Below, one piece after another: positions 17,704-27,055 of a DNA stretch of 64,000 nt. The translations under genes were made by a program, and so were the position numbers. The notes under the pieces were generated by a model, which saw only the letters and a program-made list of their open reading frames with translations, did not search any database and was not told the origin of the DNA. Each line of letters starts with the position of its first letter. Position 1 is the stretch's first letter. The stretch comes from BMS3BBIN04 sp964552465 (GTDB lineage: Bacteria; Electryoneota; Electryoneia; Electryoneales; Electryoneaceae): assembly GCA_964552465.1 (NCBI GenBank), contig CAZKGR010000010.1, forward strand, positions 1-64,000. Reading direction: 5' to 3'.

Positions 17704-18662
17704 GTAGACAACTCCTCGATACCATCAGTATTTGGTTGCAAACGCAACAGTTCCAGCACTTCTTCCCGTGTGGGAAGCTTACCTCTCGATCCAAACGCCG
17801 TCGCTGACAATGCCGCAGCACTGGCTGCCCAACGTATTCGATTCTCGAAGGACCAATCCTTCAACAAACCATGTATGTATCCGGCATGGAAGATATCACC
17901 CGCACCGGTCGTATCAACAGCTTCAATTTGGCAGGCCGGGAACCACTGGGGTTCTCCACCTGTTTCCATCCCCACGCATCCGCCAGCTCCATTGGTGACA
18001 ATGGCACCTTTCACATTCCCATATTCCGTCAGTTTCCTTACGGAGACGAACATGTCCATGTTGCCAAAGTAGTCCCGCGTAAAGCTGACCGGGACAATCA
18101 CCCATGTGCAAAGATCAAGCAGATCAGCCATCTGATCTCGTACATGACCAGCATCAAGAACTACTTCTACATCATTATCTCTCGCAATCCTCGCAGCCTC
18201 GAGCGTGGCTTCCGTTTCCCAACCATCTATTAGGAGGCATCGAGCGCTTGAGATTAATCCCAAAGATAACTCATCGGTCAAGAGTGGCGCAAGATCGCGA
18301 TCCAAAACTATTGTACGATGTCCTGTCTTCTTTTCCACCCATATGGAAGCCGTCGGAGTTCGAGATGTGGTACGGACTTTGAGAGAATCGACATGTACAT
18401 CTGAACCGGACAAATCACTCCGAATTTGCTCTCCTTCCGGGTCATTTCCGACTACGGCTTGTAAACTCGCGCTCCATCCCCAGCAGGACAATTGACAAAG
18501 TGCATTAGGAACCGGGCTGCCAGCTCCTTGCCAACGATCCAGCGCAATAATCTTCTGGTTGACCTCTGGATGCTTGTCAATCAGTAAAGCGCGGTCGAGT
18601 ACCGAGCGACCTACACCAACAATATCAAAGCTAGAGTGAACTGTTGACTTATTGTCCGTCAT
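17700..18662 (-). CDS. PfkB-family carbohydrate/nucleoside kinase
   Basis: 320 residues, ribokinase fold. The signature DTTGAGD is at 250-256 with the catalytic base D256, followed by the anion hole and ATP-binding segment (IFHAGYIHGLL). The N-terminal sugar-binding signature WQGAGSPVPNAL is near 44-55 and GNDPEGEQI near 72. Members phosphorylate a sugar or nucleoside hydroxyl with ATP. The residues do not let me name the substrate. It overlaps the SPOR-protein gene and the methyltransferase gene by 4 nt each, so it is translated as part of the envelope run. Confidence 0.88.
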   Translation of the reverse strand: MTDNKSTVHSSFDIVGVGRSVLDRALLIDKHPEVNQKIIALDRWQGAGSPVPNALCQLSCWGWSASLQAVVGNDPEGEQIRSDLSGSDVHVDSLKVRTTSRTPTASIWVEKKTGHRTIVLDRDLAPLLTDELSLGLISSARCLLIDGWETEATLEAARIARDNDVEVVLDAGHVRDQMADLLDLCTWVIVPVSFTRDYFGNMDMFVSVRKLTEYGNVKGAIVTNGAGGCVGMETGGEPQWFPACQIEAVDTTGAGDIFHAGYIHGLLKDWSFENRIRWAASAAALSATAFGSRGKLPTREEVLELLRLQPNTDGIEELST

Positions 18663-20182
18663 GGATTTGTCTGCAAAAGTTCGGCTGGAATCTCGCCGGG
18701 TTCGAAACGGGCGACATAGTAGTCGTCAATTACGCTGTCTGCTTTCAACTGCTCGGCCAAAAACTTAGCCTCCTCCATATTGGAGTAATGACCAATATGA
18801 ACGCGATACCACGTTAGTTCGTTCTGAGTGGTAGTGACAAGATAGGCGTCAAGGTTCTTTTCACGTAGAGTTCGGATCAGGGAAATCGCGCGAGCGCGTG
18901 TGGGTAGCGCTGACACCTGTAATGTATATGGCAACTCTGACTGCATCGCGGCGAGCTGTTGCTGAGTTAACGTATCCACGGCTGATTCGGGTGGCATTTC
19001 ATATGTACGTATCAATGTCACCAGCACAACGCCCACGAGCAGAACAGCGGGAATCAGCCATATCAAATATCTGAACCTGTGTTTACTGATGTCAGCGCTG
19101 GTTTGCAGTGGGTCACCAAGGTCGCTGGTATCCCTGGTTTCACTTGTATCAAACGCAAACTGCACCGGTTCGGACGGTTCAGTTTCCACGTTTTCGAGCT
19201 CTTGTTCGATCTCAGGTATTGGTTCCGCGAATGTCGGTTCGTCATCAGGGAATGGCGCAAAAGGTGAAAACGTCGCGGTATCGCTCGAATCCTGCTCCTC
19301 GATGGACGCATCAGCTTCCGCCAGTGCGCGCAGATTTGCGATCAACTCTGGTTCACCGCCAGTCGCTTCCAAGGCGTCAGCAGTTCGGCTCATCTCTGCG
19401 ATCAGCTCACTAGAAGCTGATTTATGAACAAACGCGTCAATAAACACACGTCCTGAAACCTCATCACGCCGTTTTGTAGTCAGGAAACGGCGCGTCAGCG
19501 GAGGTAACAGCGTGTCCCGCATGTCTGGCATCCTCACATATGCACTGATCCATGCCTGTTCCAGAGCTGCTGCGTGTTCTGCGGGATGAGCTGACAAGTC
19601 CCGCGCCATACTTTCCCCAGCCATCCTTATCGCCAATCCCGACTCATCGCTTCGCTCGTTGAGTAGAGCAAGACCAACCCTCCATGCAGCGTCATTAAAC
19701 TGTTCACAACTATTGAGTGCTACCCGCGTTTCATCAAGCAGCCTGCTGTTAGTCCTTATGTGAGACCACGCGAGCGAATGAATTTCCCATGACCAGGGTT
19801 CTCTCACTTGTTGCTGCAGGAGTTTTGTTGCGAGGACTTTTGTAAATCGTAATGTTCGTTTGTTGGCAATTGTTGGCCATGTTGATGGTCCAGAGATTAT
19901 GCGTAGAGCCTTGCTTGCGTTATTCTGGGATGTAAGCGACAACCAGTCTGAATCATCTGTCAAACGGTTCCACAACCGCCTCCAACGATGAGAGTTGACG
20001 CCATCAATAATCAGCTCTGACAGACCCATTCCAACAACTATTGGACCAAACAGAGTAATCGACATTGGCATCGCAAAAAACACTTTATCAGCGATCACCA
20101 GAAACCACATCCCGATCAATCCAGCGATTCCAATGACAATTCCCAGTGAAAGTCTTAGCAGTATGGCGGAGATCCATCTCAT
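18659..20182 (-). CDS. Membrane protein with C-terminal SPOR domain
   Basis: 507 residues. Two hydrophobic helices at the N-terminus (about 7-30 and 38-58) are followed by a helical cytoplasmic region (60-300), an acidic linker, a third transmembrane helix (about 375-397, LIWLIPAVLLVGVVLVTLI) and a SPOR-like domain (425-500: YTLQVSALPTRARAISLIRT, then WYRVHIGHYSNMEEAKFLAE). SPOR domains bind denuded septal peptidoglycan. The helical middle is not recognised. The gene overlaps PBP1A by 4 nt, which suggests a role in division-site or general wall synthesis. SPOR assignment is good; the rest is unknown. Confidence 0.82.
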   Translation of the reverse strand: MRWISAILLRLSLGIVIGIAGLIGMWFLVIADKVFFAMPMSITLFGPIVVGMGLSELIIDGVNSHRWRRLWNRLTDDSDWLSLTSQNNASKALRIISGPSTWPTIANKRTLRFTKVLATKLLQQQVREPWSWEIHSLAWSHIRTNSRLLDETRVALNSCEQFNDAAWRVGLALLNERSDESGLAIRMAGESMARDLSAHPAEHAAALEQAWISAYVRMPDMRDTLLPPLTRRFLTTKRRDEVSGRVFIDAFVHKSASSELIAEMSRTADALEATGGEPELIANLRALAEADASIEEQDSSDTATFSPFAPFPDDEPTFAEPIPEIEQELENVETEPSEPVQFAFDTSETRDTSDLGDPLQTSADISKHRFRYLIWLIPAVLLVGVVLVTLIRTYEMPPESAVDTLTQQQLAAMQSELPYTLQVSALPTRARAISLIRTLREKNLDAYLVTTTQNELTWYRVHIGHYSNMEEAKFLAEQLKADSVIDDYYVARFEPGEIPAELLQTNP

Positions 20183-22401
20183 GGCAATAATCTCCGCAGT
20201 ATGGATCGATCTTCTGTTTGAATCGAGTCCATTGGATCTTCGATTAGAAGCGAATCAAATACACTCAGCGAATCTTGATTATACCAGAATGGTTCTACAG
20301 GCGGTGTATAAAATGGTGAATCTTCCCATTTTATTCCGATGTATTCATCCCACGAGTCCATCATTATGCCAAGTGAATCGATATCGCCCAGTTGATCAAT
20401 GGCTAATAAACGGTAATCCGGAAGTATCTCATCCTCAGGCATCGCGATCTTCATGCCCCAAACATCATCTGGTTGCAGGAGTTCGCCGGTGTTTGGATCA
20501 ACAGTGACAAATCGGATTCCGGGTGGAACTCGAAACTCACGTGCAGGATCACCCTCAGTGGCGTGTTTCATAAAAATCGTCCATAACGGCAAGGCGCCGG
20601 TAGTCCCAGTAATTCCGCGACCGGTTTTCTGACGCATTGGACGGTTATCGTCATATCCGACCCATGCAGCCGCGGACAAACGAGGTGTTGCACCGAGGAA
20701 CCATGAATCCCGATAGTCGTTTGTTGTGCCAGTTTTGCCGATTGCAGGCAAATCGAATCCCATGCGTCGTACTGACCGACCCGTCCCCCCATCGATCACA
20801 TCTTCCATCATATCTACGAGCAAATAAACATCGTCAGCATCAAACTCCTGATCACGGCGGACTATGTGTTCCTCCAAGACACGCCCGTTGAGATCTTCCA
20901 CTCGTCGAACCAGGTATGGATCAACCGTTTGGCCGAGATTGGCAATTCCTGCCCCAATGCCAGCTAGTTCGAGCATGTTTACAGAGGTTGCCCCGAGCGC
21001 GATGCTGTAATTGGGTCTTTGAGTTGAGTGAACGTTAAATCGGTACAGCGTTTCCACCATCTGATCTGGGCTGGTGGTCAGAACCAGCTTCGCGGCGACG
21101 GTGTTCAACGAACGCATGAGCGCCGACTTCATGGGCATAATGCCATGAAACACGGGGCTGAAGTTTCGTGGACGCCAATTTGGGGCACCGTTTATCGGGA
21201 CAACTATGGAGGTGTCGTTAACCATCGATGCAGGATGCAATCCGATCTGCTCAATCGCGGTCAGGTAGAGCACAGGCTTGAGTACCGATCCCATATTGCG
21301 TGTTGACTGAATTGTGCGATTAAACTGACTTTGCACCCAGTCCCGTCCACCGACCAACGCGCGTACAGCTCCCGTCGATGATTCAATCGCGACCAGCGCA
21401 CCCTGCGGACGATAGACTGTATCGCGAACCGTTGGTTGCCATTCCGGCAGGCCAATACGTTCGTCGAGCAGGCCCAGCCCCTCTTGCACCGAGGCGACCG
21501 CGTGTTGTTGCAGCAGCGGGTCCATCGTCGTGTAAATCTTCAAGCCGCCGTGGTAGAGGATTGTGTTTCCATATCGTTCTTCGAGTTCATCCAGGACAGC
21601 ATCGAGGAAGTATGAACCTTCATCTGCCAAGTCATACAGAGGGCTGAACTCTAGTTCCTCAGCCAGCGCTTGTTCGTACTCTTCCTCAGTTATCCACTCG
21701 AGTATGCGCAGGCGGTGCAGTACCCAGCTCTGGCGATCACTTGCTAGTTCAGGATTGCGGTACGGGTTGTAGCGAGACGGACTCTGCGGCAATCCGGCCA
21801 GCAGTGTCGCTTCGGACAGTGTCAACTCAGAAGCATGTTTTCCGAAGTAGATACGTGATGCTTCCTCCACCCCGTATGCAAAGTTTCCGAACGGGATTCC
21901 GTTGATATACGCTTCGAGGATTTCATCCTTCGAAAAACGATACTCAATTTCAAATGATGCAAGAATTTCCTTGAACTTGCGCGACCACGTCTTCTCGAAT
22001 GAAAAGAACAGTGTTTTTGCAAGTTGTTGGCTGATGGTACTCCCACCACGCGCATCTGATCCAAAACTTGCTGTAATCAACGCACGTAACAACGCGGGTT
22101 TGTCGATACCTGCATGCTGATAAAACTGATCATCTTCGACTGCGAGGACTGCCTGACGGAATTGGAGTGATACACGTTGAAGCGGAATCGAACTGCGTCC
22201 ACCAACTTGGGAAATTATAGATCCATCCGCTGCATACACTTCTGTTGGAGGAACGAGGATCAACTCGGATAGATTATCAGGAATTCTGGGTATGTCGTCC
22301 ACAACTACGGCTATGAGGATCAGCACCGTAAGCGTTCCCAGGATAAATACCGCAAGGAACGAGTACAACAAGATTTGGATCACGCGAAGGAATCCACTCA
22401 C
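20179..22401 (-). CDS. mrcA: Penicillin-binding protein 1A (bifunctional transglycosylase/transpeptidase)
   Basis: 740 residues from the GTG that overlaps the upstream stop as GTGA, with AAGGGA upstream. One N-terminal membrane helix is followed by a GT51 transglycosylase (catalytic E89 in AVEDDQFYQHAG; GGSTISQQLAK) and a transpeptidase domain with active-site SVLK at 372-375, SLN at 431-433 and KTGT at 556-559. It polymerises lipid II and cross-links peptidoglycan in the periplasm. The open frame extends 25 codons upstream inside the preceding gene, which I regard as non-coding. The last 130 residues, after the transpeptidase, are acidic and unassigned. Confidence 0.95.
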   Translation of the reverse strand: MSGFLRVIQILLYSFLAVFILGTLTVLILIAVVVDDIPRIPDNLSELILVPPTEVYAADGSIISQVGGRSSIPLQRVSLQFRQAVLAVEDDQFYQHAGIDKPALLRALITASFGSDARGGSTISQQLAKTLFFSFEKTWSRKFKEILASFEIEYRFSKDEILEAYINGIPFGNFAYGVEEASRIYFGKHASELTLSEATLLAGLPQSPSRYNPYRNPELASDRQSWVLHRLRILEWITEEEYEQALAEELEFSPLYDLADEGSYFLDAVLDELEERYGNTILYHGGLKIYTTMDPLLQQHAVASVQEGLGLLDERIGLPEWQPTVRDTVYRPQGALVAIESSTGAVRALVGGRDWVQSQFNRTIQSTRNMGSVLKPVLYLTAIEQIGLHPASMVNDTSIVVPINGAPNWRPRNFSPVFHGIMPMKSALMRSLNTVAAKLVLTTSPDQMVETLYRFNVHSTQRPNYSIALGATSVNMLELAGIGAGIANLGQTVDPYLVRRVEDLNGRVLEEHIVRRDQEFDADDVYLLVDMMEDVIDGGTGRSVRRMGFDLPAIGKTGTTNDYRDSWFLGATPRLSAAAWVGYDDNRPMRQKTGRGITGTTGALPLWTIFMKHATEGDPAREFRVPPGIRFVTVDPNTGELLQPDDVWGMKIAMPEDEILPDYRLLAIDQLGDIDSLGIMMDSWDEYIGIKWEDSPFYTPPVEPFWYNQDSLSVFDSLLIEDPMDSIQTEDRSILRRLLP

Positions 22402-23300
22402 AGGCCGATCCCTTCGTAGGGCAACATCCACTTCAGTTGGTCTGCGAGTTGACGTCCAACACGTTCCGTGAACCAATAGATGTGAACTGTATGTCTGTCA
22501 CCTTGTACTGTTTCAAAGCCGACTTTCCACATGTTTTCTATCGGTCGATTGGCTAAACCAATCCTGGTCAATTCACCATCAAGGCTGGATATCCAACGGA
22601 TATCATCACCGTCCAGCTCAATATCTCCACGAGGTGCAAGAGAATTGAAGAACGACTCGTCGTCCATAATCAGCGGAAGCTGAACAAGATCTTCCAGCAT
22701 GGCGTCCAGCGGTTGTGACAGAGCAAAGTAGCGTTCAAAGAAGGAGTCGGATAGTATGCTTTGATGCAAAACCAGGTTGTCCGCGCTGATGAGATATACC
22801 AGATAGTCCTTTTGTTGCTGCACGAAGAATACACGTCGCCAATCACCACTGGATCGTGTACGGAGCAGTTCAATGGGGTCCACCAGGTTGGCCTGCAAAG
22901 CGCTTGGGAGTTGACCATAAAGGGTGAGAAACCGTTCAGGACTGACTGAGAATACCTGGAATGAATCAAGAATGGCCGGAATCTGTTCCCAACTGTTGAG
23001 GGTGCTGCCAGCGGTCCGGCGTTGACGTGTTCTATCCGCCAGTTGACCAAGTGCATCGAGAGCTTCAGTACTCTCGCGGTTCAATTCCCATCCCTGTCCC
23101 ACTTCTTCGCGCAGATCATGCGTTGAATACATGAACGCACCAAGCGCCTTTTCGACTGGAGAATACACCCACTCGACAGCGGCAGCAGAAACGATCAGGA
23201 ACGATAATAAGCCCGGAAGAATCCAGACAGTACTTTTCCTGTTCGCCCATCGTCGAACGTTTGTTACGAGTTCCCGGTCAGATGTCGGGATGGTGGCCAC
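22398..23300 (-). CDS. Unknown single-pass membrane protein in the PBP1A/glycosyltransferase run
   Basis: 300 residues, not recognised. A basic N-terminus is followed by one membrane helix (about 25-44, VWILPGLLSFLIVSAAAVEW); the remaining 255 residues are probably periplasmic, without cysteines. It contains helical stretches (60-95) and a beta-rich C-terminal third with many acidic residues (MDDESFFNSL, IELDGDDIRWISSLDGE). The start is a GTG overlapping the glycosyltransferase by 37 nt; no better start exists because downstream codons lack ATG, GTG or TTG before the helix. Coupling to PBP1A (GTGA) suggests a partner in wall or surface-glycan assembly. This is context, not homology. Confidence 0.75.
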   Translation of the reverse strand: MATIPTSDRELVTNVRRWANRKSTVWILPGLLSFLIVSAAAVEWVYSPVEKALGAFMYSTHDLREEVGQGWELNRESTEALDALGQLADRTRQRRTAGSTLNSWEQIPAILDSFQVFSVSPERFLTLYGQLPSALQANLVDPIELLRTRSSGDWRRVFFVQQQKDYLVYLISADNLVLHQSILSDSFFERYFALSQPLDAMLEDLVQLPLIMDDESFFNSLAPRGDIELDGDDIRWISSLDGELTRIGLANRPIENMWKVGFETVQGDRHTVHIYWFTERVGRQLADQLKWMLPYEGIGL

Positions 23301-24193
23301 GGCACAGGATCCTTGAGCTTGGTTCGCCAGGCACGGAGGTATGCTTTAGCAACGTCGGGACCTTCCGCAAGGTAGAGGAACGTTGCATAAAATGCCACAA
23401 ACAATGGCGTCAAAAGACGCTGTAGGATTCGCAATCGAGATGGTGTCCATCGCTCAAAGAACAGCCGTCCCGCTAAAGTACGATAGGTCATTTTGAGAGT
23501 TGAACGTCCTCCTCCACTGCTCATCGAAAGTCGATGCACTAGCTCAGCGTGCGGCACAATTACCAGTCGTTTGCTATTTTGCATCGCACGTGCTGACCAG
23601 TCAACATCTTCAGAATACATCCCGTAACTGGGGTCAAGCAGTCCAATTTCCTGCCATGCCCATGCTGGACTTAGCCAGCAGCATCCAGTGACAAATTGAA
23701 TATCATGTGAGGATTTTCTAATCTCTGCCAGCGGTACTTTTTGTTCGATGTGCTGAGTCCAGGAAATGGGGTATATTACCCGTCCCCCACCAAACCATAT
23801 TCGATCCTCCGGATCATCGTGCAAAATGATCGGGCTGACAGCGGCGCATGCTTTGTTGCTGTCATTATCGAGAAAGTCAATGATATACTGGATCATTCCC
23901 GGACGAACTCGAACATCGGGGTTAATCGGACCTATATATGGGTATTTTTCATCCAGTGCTGCACGAATGCCGATGTTAGTGGCTTCGGCAAACGGCTTAT
24001 TCTCATCATGAGCGATGTATTGGATTTGCTTTGATAATCTGGCAGCATGTATGCCGGATCCATCAGTGGTTCCGTTATCGATCAGGTACAGTTTGTCATG
24101 GGGACTCATATCAGCCAGCAGCGATTCAACCGATGCGCCGGTTTCATCACCTCCGTCGTGATTGACCATGACAAATGCTGCCCTTTGACTCAC
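23264..24193 (-). CDS. Glycosyltransferase family 2, rhamnosyltransferase-like
   Basis: 309 residues, GT-A fold. The nucleotide-sugar site is marked by FVMVNHDGGDET at the start, YLIDNGTTDGSG (about 36-47), PINPDVRVRPG (DxD equivalent, near 93) and the base region MYSEDVDWSARAM (near 195). The C-terminal 70 residues contain a hydrophobic membrane-associated helix. These enzymes transfer a sugar from NDP-sugar to a lipid-linked or surface glycan. Start GTG overlaps the upstream stop as GTGA. Neighbouring glycosyltransferases point to a shared surface polysaccharide pathway; acceptor unknown. Confidence 0.88.
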   Translation of the reverse strand: MSQRAAFVMVNHDGGDETGASVESLLADMSPHDKLYLIDNGTTDGSGIHAARLSKQIQYIAHDENKPFAEATNIGIRAALDEKYPYIGPINPDVRVRPGMIQYIIDFLDNDSNKACAAVSPIILHDDPEDRIWFGGGRVIYPISWTQHIEQKVPLAEIRKSSHDIQFVTGCCWLSPAWAWQEIGLLDPSYGMYSEDVDWSARAMQNSKRLVIVPHAELVHRLSMSSGGGRSTLKMTYRTLAGRLFFERWTPSRLRILQRLLTPLFVAFYATFLYLAEGPDVAKAYLRAWRTKLKDPVPWPPSRHLTGNS

Positions 24194-25320
24194 ACATCCT
24201 CCACGATCGCGCGTGCCAGCGTTTCCCAGGAATAGTCTCTACGTGTATTGGCTGCAATCTGATTGCGTTTCTTTCGCCATGAAATCAATCCTGAATCAAG
24301 AAAACGTGAGATAGCTTCGCCAAAACTGTCAGCATCTTCGGGTTGGGCCAATGTTCCGTTTTCACCCTCGACTACAATGTCTGTAAGCGCTCCTGTAGAT
24401 GTCGCAATGATCGGAGTTCCACCAGCTAACGTGAGCATTGCTATCCCGCTCTGTGTAGCATGTCTGTAAGGCAATACGACCGCATCAGCAGCAAGAATCC
24501 GAAGCCTCATCTCATTGTCATTTAAGAAACGATTTTCGAGGGTGACTTGTTCCGCGAGCTCGAGTTCATTATGCAACGCGAGGTACTCACCTATTCGTTC
24601 GTAGAACTCGCCGATGACATCCAGTTTGTACTTGCTTTTGATCCTTTTCACAGCTCGCAACAGTATATCAACGCCCTTGTACCGGCGCACAAGTCCCAGA
24701 TGAACGAAATACGGTAGGTCCAGTGGGATATCGAGTTCGCTGCGCGCGTCCAGATGTAGCTGCTGGAAATCAGCTTCAGGATCAGTAAATAACTGTGCGT
24801 AGACAGGGTGCGGGACAACAGTCCCCGGGATCTCGGGAACTAGATTTTGTAGTTGTTTCAGCTGTTCTCCGGCTCCGACAATCACTCTCGTAGAAGCCTT
24901 GAACATGACTGGGTTCAGAATGCGACCGATGCGTTCTTTTTCGTGCGGAAGCACGTTATGCGCGATCACGATTACTTGGTCGATCAAAGCACGGCGTGCA
25001 ATAAAATTCAAGCATGGAACAAAAAAGGGGTGCCAGTGCTGGATGATCAAATGTGTTGCGCCTGAACGTCGGATATTGGCCACAACTTTCCGCCACGAAA
25101 GCGGATTCCATGGAATGAGATCATTCTGCGAGTCATCTACTGACTCAGCTTCTTCGTCAAACTGGCTGGTTCCGGGAAATAGAAATGATGGGTAGAGTAT
25201 ACGATAACTAATCGGCAGGACGTCGTGTCCCAATGACTTTAAAGTTTTTCGCAGGGAGTTGTTATATGTGGCTATGCCCCCGCGTAAGGGCGGAAGTGGT
25301 CCGATCAGCGCAAACTTCAT
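24190..25320 (-). CDS. Glycosyltransferase family 4
   Basis: 376 residues, GT-B fold. The N-terminal half begins LIGPLPPLRGGIATYNNSL, with the glycine-rich acceptor loop. The C-terminal half holds FVHLGLVRRYKGVDILLRAV (about 222-241) and a nucleotide-binding segment with the E-x7-E-like pattern in PYRHATQSGIAMLTLAGGTP. No signal peptide or membrane helix; probably a peripheral inner-membrane enzyme using an NDP-sugar. It overlaps both neighbouring glycosyltransferase genes by 4 nt. Sugar and linkage cannot be told. Confidence 0.9.
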   Translation of the reverse strand: MKFALIGPLPPLRGGIATYNNSLRKTLKSLGHDVLPISYRILYPSFLFPGTSQFDEEAESVDDSQNDLIPWNPLSWRKVVANIRRSGATHLIIQHWHPFFVPCLNFIARRALIDQVIVIAHNVLPHEKERIGRILNPVMFKASTRVIVGAGEQLKQLQNLVPEIPGTVVPHPVYAQLFTDPEADFQQLHLDARSELDIPLDLPYFVHLGLVRRYKGVDILLRAVKRIKSKYKLDVIGEFYERIGEYLALHNELELAEQVTLENRFLNDNEMRLRILAADAVVLPYRHATQSGIAMLTLAGGTPIIATSTGALTDIVVEGENGTLAQPEDADSFGEAISRFLDSGLISWRKKRNQIAANTRRDYSWETLARAIVEDV

Positions 25321-26315
25321 TTTGATTTGATCAGATGCTGGGAATCGTAATCGGAATGTCGCGTCCTCTTAATCTTCTGCCTCATGTGGTTGATCTGTTC
25401 TCCAATCAGGCCCATGGAGAAAAACTGTACGCCGACAATTAACAACAGGATTCCGAGGAAGAACAGCGGCCTGTCACCTATCGGCGTCCCCATGAACCAC
25501 TCCACTGTCATGTAGGCGAGTAAGCCGAAGCCAACCAGTCCTGACAACAATCCAAAACTGCCGAACAGGTGCATCGGACTGGCTGCGAAACGGACTAGAA
25601 ACAGTACAGTCAATAGATCGAGAAAACCGTGAAGGAAACGCGAGATTCCAAACTTGGTCTTCCCCCATTGGCGCGCATGGTGCTGAACTGGCAACTCTCC
25701 AACGGTCCAACCCTGCGATTTCGCCAGAATCGGAATAAACCGATGGAGTTCTCCGTAGAGATCAAATGTTTCAAGCACTTCACGACGATAAATCTTCAAA
25801 CCGCAATTGAAATCGTGAATCTTGATCCCGCTGCTAATCCGGGCAACACGGTTGAAAAACTTTGAGGGAATAGTCTTCGAGAGTGGATCATGACGTTTCT
25901 TTTTCCAACCGCTGACCATGTCGAATCCATCATCCAGTCGCGCAATCAGGTTGGGGATTTCATTTGGATCATCCTGGAGATCAGCGTCCATGGTGACCAC
26001 ATACTTCCCAGTAGCTATCTCGAATCCAGCCGCCAGCGCAGCAGATTTACCGTGGTTTCGACGAAAACAAACAACATCAACTCGAGCATCACTTTCACGA
26101 AACTGATGCAGAAGCTCTAAGCTGCCATCGTTGCTGCCGTCATCTACAAAAATGACTTGTGCAGGCAGGTTTTCGCGCTCGAGCAGATCGTCAATGGCTC
26201 GCTTCAAGTGAGGTAACGATTCGACTTCGTTGAACAGAGGTACGACTATGCTCAGATCGCGTTGATCGGTGCTCAATTGCTGTTCGCCTTCAATTGGAAG
26301 GGATCGGTTTTCCAT
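25317..26315 (-). CDS. Glycosyltransferase family 2, polyprenyl-phosphate sugar transferase-like (DPM1/ArnC type)
   Basis: 332 residues. A GT-A domain with LSIVVPLFNEVESLP, VDDGSNDGSLELL and DADLQDDP (the DxD metal site) is followed by two C-terminal membrane helices (about 230-300; FGLLSGLVGFGLLAYMTVEW and FFLGILLLIVGVQFFSMGLI). Such enzymes make undecaprenyl-phosphate-linked mannose, glucose or aminoarabinose used by later transferases. The ATG at 26315 is chosen. A TTG at 26276 that overlaps the upstream stop (TTGA) is a real alternative and would leave 8 residues before the first strand. The frame upstream of 26315 is rejected. Confidence 0.9.
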   Translation of the reverse strand: MENRSLPIEGEQQLSTDQRDLSIVVPLFNEVESLPHLKRAIDDLLERENLPAQVIFVDDGSNDGSLELLHQFRESDARVDVVCFRRNHGKSAALAAGFEIATGKYVVTMDADLQDDPNEIPNLIARLDDGFDMVSGWKKKRHDPLSKTIPSKFFNRVARISSGIKIHDFNCGLKIYRREVLETFDLYGELHRFIPILAKSQGWTVGELPVQHHARQWGKTKFGISRFLHGFLDLLTVLFLVRFAASPMHLFGSFGLLSGLVGFGLLAYMTVEWFMGTPIGDRPLFFLGILLLIVGVQFFSMGLIGEQINHMRQKIKRTRHSDYDSQHLIKSK

Positions 26316-27052
26316 ATCGGGTTCAACTCCAGCGTCTTGAATTGCACACGAACCTTTGTTGGAAAAGCTCCCCCACTCTCGAGCTGCAGCTCGTAAGCCA
26401 GGGGAACATCGTCGGTCCAAGATGTTTCAAGATATTGCTTAAACAGGGCTAAATCATCACCAGCATTATCAAACCAGCGCTCCTCCACCACATGGCCCTC
26501 TTCAGGATTATACAGAATCTGGTGATCAAGCGAGCCTTCAGCAACTCTCCACTGCCACAGGGAGTCAGGTGCCGTTAGCGCGAACGCCAAGGTACTGTCT
26601 TGGACGAATCCTTCAATTATTGGCCTGGTTATCGGTTCAAACAGGCGTAATAAATCACCCGAAGGTAACGGGATTCCTGTCATTGCCGCTAAATCGAAAT
26701 CTTCAACCGCTCCGTATTCAAACTGACCAGTTGCAAAAACTGCTTCGTAGTAGCCATCGGAAACGATCAACTCACCAATCTTGATTCCAAATGGCGCTTT
26801 CAGGATCAACGATAATCGATCAGGTAGCCCAAGGTGTAATGTACCGAATAGTGATCCGTTGAATTTGCTGTTTTGCACATGAAGGGCCAGGCTAGCTTCG
26901 ATTCGTTCAACTCGATTCCACACTGTTGATATTTGGTTATTCAGCACTTCAGGAGATGGTTCAAGATCATCAAAGTCCAGCTTTTGACTAGCGCATCCAG
27001 CTAGAAACAGAACAGTCAGGGGGAGGATAATGTGAGGATGAAATCGCTTCAT
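26273..27052 (-). CDS. DUF4292/LolB-like outer-membrane lipoprotein
   Basis: 259 residues. The signal peptide ends in the lipobox LAGC with the lipidated cysteine at C20; the next residues (ASQ) lack the Asp that retains lipoproteins at the inner membrane. The body is a beta-rich domain of the DUF4292/LolB-like type (IEASLALHVQNSKFNGSLFG; LILKAPFGIKIGELIVSDG). LolB-type folds receive or move lipidated or hydrophobic cargo, so a role in outer-membrane lipoprotein insertion is possible but inferred. It lies 3 nt after the TPR lipoprotein gene. Confidence 0.82.
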   Translation of the reverse strand: MKRFHPHIILPLTVLFLAGCASQKLDFDDLEPSPEVLNNQISTVWNRVERIEASLALHVQNSKFNGSLFGTLHLGLPDRLSLILKAPFGIKIGELIVSDGYYEAVFATGQFEYGAVEDFDLAAMTGIPLPSGDLLRLFEPITRPIIEGFVQDSTLAFALTAPDSLWQWRVAEGSLDHQILYNPEEGHVVEERWFDNAGDDLALFKQYLETSWTDDVPLAYELQLESGGAFPTKVRVQFKTLELNPIWKTDPFQLKANSN

Positions 27053-27055
27053 CGT

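Noticed and set aside
16000..18700. Restriction-modification or defence island around the methyltransferase
   Set aside because: Both neighbours are overlapping housekeeping or envelope genes; no nuclease, helicase, toxin or integrase is present.
22402..22476. 25-codon N-terminal extension of PBP1A
   Set aside because: It lies inside the upstream gene and the GTG at the stop overlap has a better ribosome site and gives the usual short cytoplasmic tail.
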